Assembly: GCA_002897675.1 (NCBI GenBank)
Contig: BDSU01000037.1
Coordinates: 66,399-130,398, forward strand
DNA: 64,000 nucleotides
From: a bacterium BMS3Abin02
Lineage (GTDB): Bacteria; Actinomycetota; Acidimicrobiia; Spongiisociales; UBA4744
Reading direction: 5' to 3'
The translations under genes were made by a program, and so were the position numbers. How positions within the stretch are numbered: position 1 is the first letter of the stretch; each line of letters begins with the position of its first letter. Shown here piece after piece: positions 60,235 to 64,000 of the stretch. Below the pieces are notes generated by a model. The model made no database searches and had not been told where the DNA came from. It worked only from the letters and a program-made list of their open reading frames with translations.

Positions 60235-60681
60235 ATGAAGACATGGGCTCCCAAGATCATCGTTGCGGCAACCGACGGCTCCGAAGGCAGCGTTCGAGCT
60301 TCACAGGTGGCAGCCAACATCGCTCGGGCGTGGGGCTCCAAGCTCCTGCTCGTCACCGTGGTACGCCCCCCTGAGGGATGGTGGGGCATCGGCGGTGCCC
60401 CACCGACCGCCACCGCACTCACGAAGGCGCTGGACGACGCGCAACAGGAGGCACTCGACTCGACCCTCGGCGCTCTCGACCTCGAGGACGTCGACTACGA
60501 GACGGTCGAGGAGCTGGGTGATCCGGCTGCGACGATCGTCGGTTTCTGTGAGCAGAACAATGCCGATCTGCTCGTCATCGGCCGCCGCGGTGCGGGGTTG
60601 ATCGAACGGTTCATTCTGGGATCGGTCGCCGACCGTCTCGTCCACTACGCGCCGTGCCCGGTCATGGTCGTGCCGTTGTAG
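60235..60681 (+). CDS. Universal stress protein
   Basis: 148-residue USP fold. IIVAATDGSEGSVRAS starts the ATP-binding half and GRRGAGLIERFILGSVADRLVHYAPCPVMVV is the G-x2-G-x9-GS motif, so it should bind ATP. The ATG follows AAGGAAG. It is divergent from serA and convergent with the aldehyde dehydrogenase gene, whose stop is one base away. Confidence 0.92.
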   Translation: MKTWAPKIIVAATDGSEGSVRASQVAANIARAWGSKLLLVTVVRPPEGWWGIGGAPPTATALTKALDDAQQEALDSTLGALDLEDVDYETVEELGDPAATIVGFCEQNNADLLVIGRRGAGLIERFILGSVADRLVHYAPCPVMVVPL

Positions 60682-60682
60682 G

Positions 60683-62056
60683 TCAGAACATCACGAACCG
60701 GAGCTCGGTCATCTCCCTCACGGCGTAGGTCGGACCTTCCCTCGTGTTGCCCGACTGCTTCACCCCTCCGTATGGCTGCTGATCCGCACGGTAGGTGGGC
60801 ACTTCGTTGATCAGGACTCCCCCGAACTGCAACTCCCTGGCCGCCCGCAGGGCTTTGCTCACGTCGTTCGTGAAAACGCCTGCGTGGAGCCCGAAATCGG
60901 TTGCGTTGGCGACCCTGATGGCCTCATCGAACGTGTCATAGCCGATCGTCACCACCACAGGACCGAACACCTCCTTGGCGCACAGGTCAACGCCGAGGGG
61001 GGCGTCGGCGACCACGGTCGGGCGCAGCAGGCCGTTCTCGAGGCCGCCACCCGCAACGATCCTCGCCCCTTCCGCGACGGCGGCACGAATCCAACCGAGC
61101 ACGCGTTCGGTCTCCGCCGCTTCGATCAGCGGGCCGACATCCGTCGCATCGTCGAGCGGATCGCCGACGACGAGTGAATCGACGGCCTCTGCCAGAAGAC
61201 GCTCGAGCGCATCCTTCACGTCCCTGTGCACGAGAATGCGCTGCGTGGAGATGCAGCTCTGCCCTGCGTGAGAGAAACCTGCGGTTCGCACCGCTGCGGC
61301 CACTCGGCCCAGGTCGACGCCCGGTTCGACGATCACCGGTGAATTCGAGCCGAGCTCCAATGACACTTTCTTGCGCGGGGCGCGTGCCCGGATTCGCCAT
61401 CCGACCGCCGGGCTTCCCGTGAACGAGATCAACGCGGGAATCGGATGATCGACGAGGGCGTCGCCGACGGTTGCCCCCGGACCGGTGACGACCGTGATCC
61501 AGTCTGACGGAAGGCCGGCTTCGATCAGCAGATCAACGAGACCGATCCCCGACAGCGGCGTCGCCGACGCCGGTTTCAGCACGACCGGACAGCCGGCGGC
61601 GATCGCCGGACCCACCTTGTGGGCGACCAGGTTGAGTGGGAAATTGAACGGGCTGATCGCTGCCACGACTCCGACCGGCACCCGTATCGCAAAGCCGATC
61701 CGCCCTTCCCCGGCCTTGGAAGCTTCCATCGGAACCATCTCTCCGGTGAACGTGCGTGCCGCTGCAGCGGAGAACACCAGAGTGTCGACGGCTCGTGTCG
61801 CCTCCGCCGTGGCGGTCCGGATCGGCTTGCCGGATTCTCTGGCAATCAACTCTCCGAATTCGTGGACGCGGTCTCTGAGCAGTTCCGCCGCCCGCTCGAG
61901 GACACGCGCCCTCGCATGCCTGGGGAAATCGTCGCGTGCGAGCGTTGCCGCCGCCGTTCGGCACGCGACGTCGACGTCGTTCACGTCGCACAGTGGAACG
62001 TCGCCGACGATCTCACCGTTGTACGGGTTTCGAACCTCGATGACGTCACGCCTCAT
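60683..62056 (-). CDS. Aldehyde dehydrogenase (NAD-dependent, lactaldehyde/succinic semialdehyde type)
   Basis: 457 residues. The catalytic Cys is in HAGQSCISTQRI, the Glu in SLELGSNSP, and NAD contacts are in PFNFPLNLVAHKVGPAIAAG and FTGSPAVGW. Its length and the EVRNPYNGEIVGDVP start match the lactaldehyde/succinic semialdehyde group; the aldehyde is not known. The ATG overlaps the stop of a small membrane-protein gene (ATGA), indicating one operon. Confidence 0.88.
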   Translation of the reverse strand: MRRDVIEVRNPYNGEIVGDVPLCDVNDVDVACRTAAATLARDDFPRHARARVLERAAELLRDRVHEFGELIARESGKPIRTATAEATRAVDTLVFSAAAARTFTGEMVPMEASKAGEGRIGFAIRVPVGVVAAISPFNFPLNLVAHKVGPAIAAGCPVVLKPASATPLSGIGLVDLLIEAGLPSDWITVVTGPGATVGDALVDHPIPALISFTGSPAVGWRIRARAPRKKVSLELGSNSPVIVEPGVDLGRVAAAVRTAGFSHAGQSCISTQRILVHRDVKDALERLLAEAVDSLVVGDPLDDATDVGPLIEAAETERVLGWIRAAVAEGARIVAGGGLENGLLRPTVVADAPLGVDLCAKEVFGPVVVTIGYDTFDEAIRVANATDFGLHAGVFTNDVSKALRAARELQFGGVLINEVPTYRADQQPYGGVKQSGNTREGPTYAVREMTELRFVMF

Positions 62057-62220
62057 CGTTTGGTTGCCTTGAGCAGTGCCAGCGACAACAGGCCGAATAC
62101 CAGTCCCGCGGCGAGAAGGCTCACCGCGGCGGCGACGTCCTCCGCGCGGACCGCATGGAAGATCGCCAGCCATCCCGTCACCAGTCCCGAAAGCACGGCG
62201 AACCATGCCGCAGTACTCAA
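62053..62220 (-). CDS. Small two-helix membrane protein upstream of aldehyde dehydrogenase
   Basis: 55 residues from TTG 62220, too short for most gene finders. AAWFAVLSGLVTGWLAIFHA (helix 1) and AAAVSLLAAGLVFGLLSLALL (helix 2) are joined by a short charged loop (VRAEDV) and end in KATKR. The TTG is supported by AAAGGAG nine bases upstream, and its TGA overlaps the next ATG by four bases. The tight coupling and two clean helices make it credible, though no homologue is claimed. Confidence 0.6.
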   Translation of the reverse strand: MSTAAWFAVLSGLVTGWLAIFHAVRAEDVAAAVSLLAAGLVFGLLSLALLKATKR

Positions 62221-62284
62221 CGCGCGCATCTCTCTCCTTTCGTCACCCTCAAGCCTGGCACATGCAGGGTGCTCGCGTCACAGC

Positions 62285-62333
62285 GAACCCTGGGCTCGTA
62301 GGTACGCACAGCGCATCTACGAGCCCAGGGTTC
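62285..62333 (-). terminator. 17-bp perfect inverted repeat at the end of the tungstate operon
   Basis: Perfect 17-bp arms (62285-62301 and 62317-62333) with a 15-base loop. The right arm overlaps the stop codon of the binding-protein gene. It is GC-rich with no T-tract on the minus strand, so probably a strong hairpin terminator or mRNA 3' end. Confidence 0.65.
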
Positions 62334-63120
62334 AGGGTTTTGGGTCGGCGGGCTCGTACACGATGGTCCCGAAGAGCTCCTGATCGACGCGTTTCTCTGC
62401 GGCGCGACCGTCGGGCGAGAGCAGCCACTCGGCGAGGTCGGCGGCCCCACGACGATTCGGAGCGTGCGCCACGACGATGAGGTGATACGGGTTGACGAGC
62501 CGCGGGTCGTCCGATGACACCGGCACGAGTGAGAGGGCCGGCGCGGCGGCAAGATACGCGCCCAACTCCGCGAGCGTTGCAGCGTTTCTCTGGTCCGCGA
62601 CCTGCAGCGTGAATCCCATGCCCTGACCGGTTTCGAGGTACCAGGACCGGCCCGCCGGATCGATCCCGGCGTCCTTCCACAGCTCGATCTCCTTTGCGTT
62701 CGTGCCCGAACCGTCGGCGCGGGTGACGAACGTGAACGACCGCCGAGCGATCGTGCGCAGGATCTGCTCGGGTGACCCGACCAACCCGGAATCGGGAGGT
62801 GCCACAATCACGAATCTGGAGTCCACGAACGGCGCGTACCGATACGCCAGCCCGTCATCGACGAACTGCCGCTCCTGATCGGGAGCGTGCGTGATCAGCA
62901 GGTCGGCGGATCCGCGCCGCCCCAATTCGAGCACCCGACTCGTTGCATCGCCGACGATGCTCACCTCCACTCCGGGGTGCTCGGACTCGTAGATGTCGAT
63001 CACCGCATCGAGGAAGCCGGAGTCGACGACGGTGGTGCCGGCGGCGACGATCACCCGATCTCCTCCGGCGCACCCGACGAGCAAGACCGCAATCACGGCG
63101 GCGACGAGCGTCCGCTTCAC
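62332..63120 (-). CDS. Tungstate/molybdate-type ABC substrate-binding lipoprotein
   Basis: 262 residues. Signal and lipobox LLVGC (Cys17), then a periplasmic-binding fold with VIVAAGTTVVDSGFLDAVID, SADLLITHAPDQERQFVDDGL and RADGSGTNAKEIELWKDAG. This set is typical of the TupA/WtpA-like group that binds tungstate or similar oxyanions. The GTG start overlaps the upstream ATPase stop (GTGA), so they share an operon. The permease probably lies beyond the right edge. Confidence 0.82.
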   Translation of the reverse strand: MKRTLVAAVIAVLLVGCAGGDRVIVAAGTTVVDSGFLDAVIDIYESEHPGVEVSIVGDATSRVLELGRRGSADLLITHAPDQERQFVDDGLAYRYAPFVDSRFVIVAPPDSGLVGSPEQILRTIARRSFTFVTRADGSGTNAKEIELWKDAGIDPAGRSWYLETGQGMGFTLQVADQRNAATLAELGAYLAAAPALSLVPVSSDDPRLVNPYHLIVVAHAPNRRGAADLAEWLLSPDGRAAEKRVDQELFGTIVYEPADPKP

Positions 63121-64000
63121 GCCGGAACGATCCGGACGGCGGTGGCCTTCACGGCGACGGTCACCTCGGATCCGGAGCGAAGTTCGAGCGCCGCCTGCGC
63201 GCCCGGCGTGATGAGCGCGACGACCCTGACGCCGACATCGACGACGACCTCGAGCAGCCGATCCACCTGTCGAACGTCGACGATCGTGCCGCGCCAGTGG
63301 TTTTGCGCCGATCCGGTCTTCGCCACACCCCCATAGATCGTCACGGCCTCCGCTCCGAACAGCGCCCTTGCGGACGAACCGGAGGGCAGCGAACCGATGC
63401 CCCACACCTCGACGCCTCCGAGGTCGAGGGCGACGAGCGGGTGGATCGAACCCGAGATTCGGCCTTCGAGAACGTTCGCCGTACCGATCACCGATGCGAC
63501 CCTTTCGGTGGCAGGCAGCGCGAAGACCTCCGTGACCGGGCCGACCTGCCGGATCTCACCGTCGATCATCACCGCCACCGAATCTCCCATCGCAACCGCC
63601 ACATCGCGATCGTGGGTCACGACGACCACTCCGCGATGATCGAGTGACACCACGAGTTCGCGGGCGACATCCATGCGATCTCGCACATCGATCGCCGCCA
63701 GCGGCTCGTCGAGCAGCACCCACGGCTCCGGTCGGGCAAGGGTGCGGGCGAGGACGAGACGCTGCCTCTCTCCCCCGCTCAACGTGCCCGACGCACGCCT
63801 GAGAACATCCGTCGAAAGTCCGAACCGTTCGACCAGTTGCCGGGCACGCGCCGCCTGCTCGCTCGACAACCCCAGCCCGAGGTTGTGCCCTGCGCTTCCA
63901 CGAAACAGATACGGACGTTGAGGAAGGTAGGCGGTTTCGAGAACGGGGCCCGGCAGCCGTCCGGCCAGCATCCGCAGCAAGGTCGTCTTGCCCGCGCCGT
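63117..64000 (-). CDS. Tungstate/molybdate-type ABC ATPase (5' end outside window)
   Basis: Partial: it lacks its start, and Walker A (GAGKTTLLRML) is visible at the right edge. The Q-loop region is YLPQRPYLFRGSAG, the signature is TLSGGERQRLVLARTLA, Walker B is WVLLDEPLAAIDVRDRM and the H-loop is VVVTHDRD. A C-terminal domain (about the last 130 residues) resembles the TOBE/Mop oxyanion domain. It drives uptake with the binding protein encoded just downstream. Confidence 0.85.
   Translation of the reverse strand, partial: GAGKTTLLRMLAGRLPGPVLETAYLPQRPYLFRGSAGHNLGLGLSSEQAARARQLVERFGLSTDVLRRASGTLSGGERQRLVLARTLARPEPWVLLDEPLAAIDVRDRMDVARELVVSLDHRGVVVVTHDRDVAVAMGDSVAVMIDGEIRQVGPVTEVFALPATERVASVIGTANVLEGRISGSIHPLVALDLGGVEVWGIGSLPSGSSARALFGAEAVTIYGGVAKTGSAQNHWRGTIVDVRQVDRLLEVVVDVGVRVVALITPGAQAALELRSGSEVTVAVKATAVRIVPA

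Overview
The window is G+C-rich, densely coded bacterial chromosome, read here as an uncultured member of the Actinomycetota, perhaps class Acidimicrobiia. The pointers are an F420-dependent LLM oxidoreductase divergent from cofC, a DUF222/13E12-type HNH protein, an actinobacterial-type SerC, a tandem dynamin-like GTPase pair, Thr-rich secreted proteins, and frequent GTG/TTG starts with ATGA/GTGA overlaps. The class assignment is inference; no marker gene in the window settles it.

Layout. 1-16 kb is core metabolism: a PQQ-type sugar dehydrogenase lipoprotein (cut by the left edge), a cystathionine gamma-synthase-like enzyme, a UMF1 transporter with a large insertion, a CoA-disulfide-reductase-like flavoprotein, a nuclease lipoprotein, proline catabolism (P5C dehydrogenase), SerC, an aspartate aminotransferase, a zinc-type dehydrogenase and a second MFS protein. 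16-28 kb has a degenerate ADP-ribosylglycohydrolase, a lipid kinase, an eIF2B-fold protein, two overlapping dynamin-like GTPase genes, a two-component system, a 4-Cys PD-(D/E)XK nuclease and a VanW protein. 28-35 kb has pyruvate kinase, the F420 genes, a sugar-type ABC ATPase, a short-chain dehydrogenase lacking its catalytic Tyr, an exonuclease, a cold-shock protein and the tRNA-Gln(CTG) and tRNA-Glu(CTC) genes.

35-49.7 kb is the accessory part. It holds a peptide-permease pair whose upstream gene has lost its 5' end beside a DUF222-HNH gene, a toxin-antitoxin relic, an ECF sigma factor with a membrane partner, and an sdpRI operon with a perfect palindromic operator on its promoter. Next comes a 7.2-kb genomic island inserted in tRNA-Glu(TTC). 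Its ends are a 51-bp exact direct repeat of the tRNA 3' part (42466-42516 and 49643-49693). Inside are an integrase broken by a frameshift, an excisionase-like gene, a decayed IS110, a HigA antitoxin whose HigB toxin is wrecked, a SEC-C protein and three unrecognised cargo genes. GTGGCCCA repeats at exact 11-bp spacing lie near both ends and look like integrase arm sites.

49.8-64 kb returns to core functions: a polar amino-acid ABC transporter, gltX, an FAH-family hydrolase, ilvE, an S9 peptidase, pgpA, serA, a universal stress protein, an aldehyde dehydrogenase preceded by an unlisted 55-residue membrane protein, and tungstate/molybdate-type ABC genes cut by the right edge.

The island is the best-supported mobile unit, but most of its own machinery (integrase, toxin, transposase) is broken, so it looks like a decaying element still carrying intact unknown cargo. 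I did not find a convincing new defence or biosynthetic system. The best leads are the cargo genes at 42.8, 44.4 and 45.8 kb, the GTPase pair, and several enzymes that have lost canonical catalytic residues.
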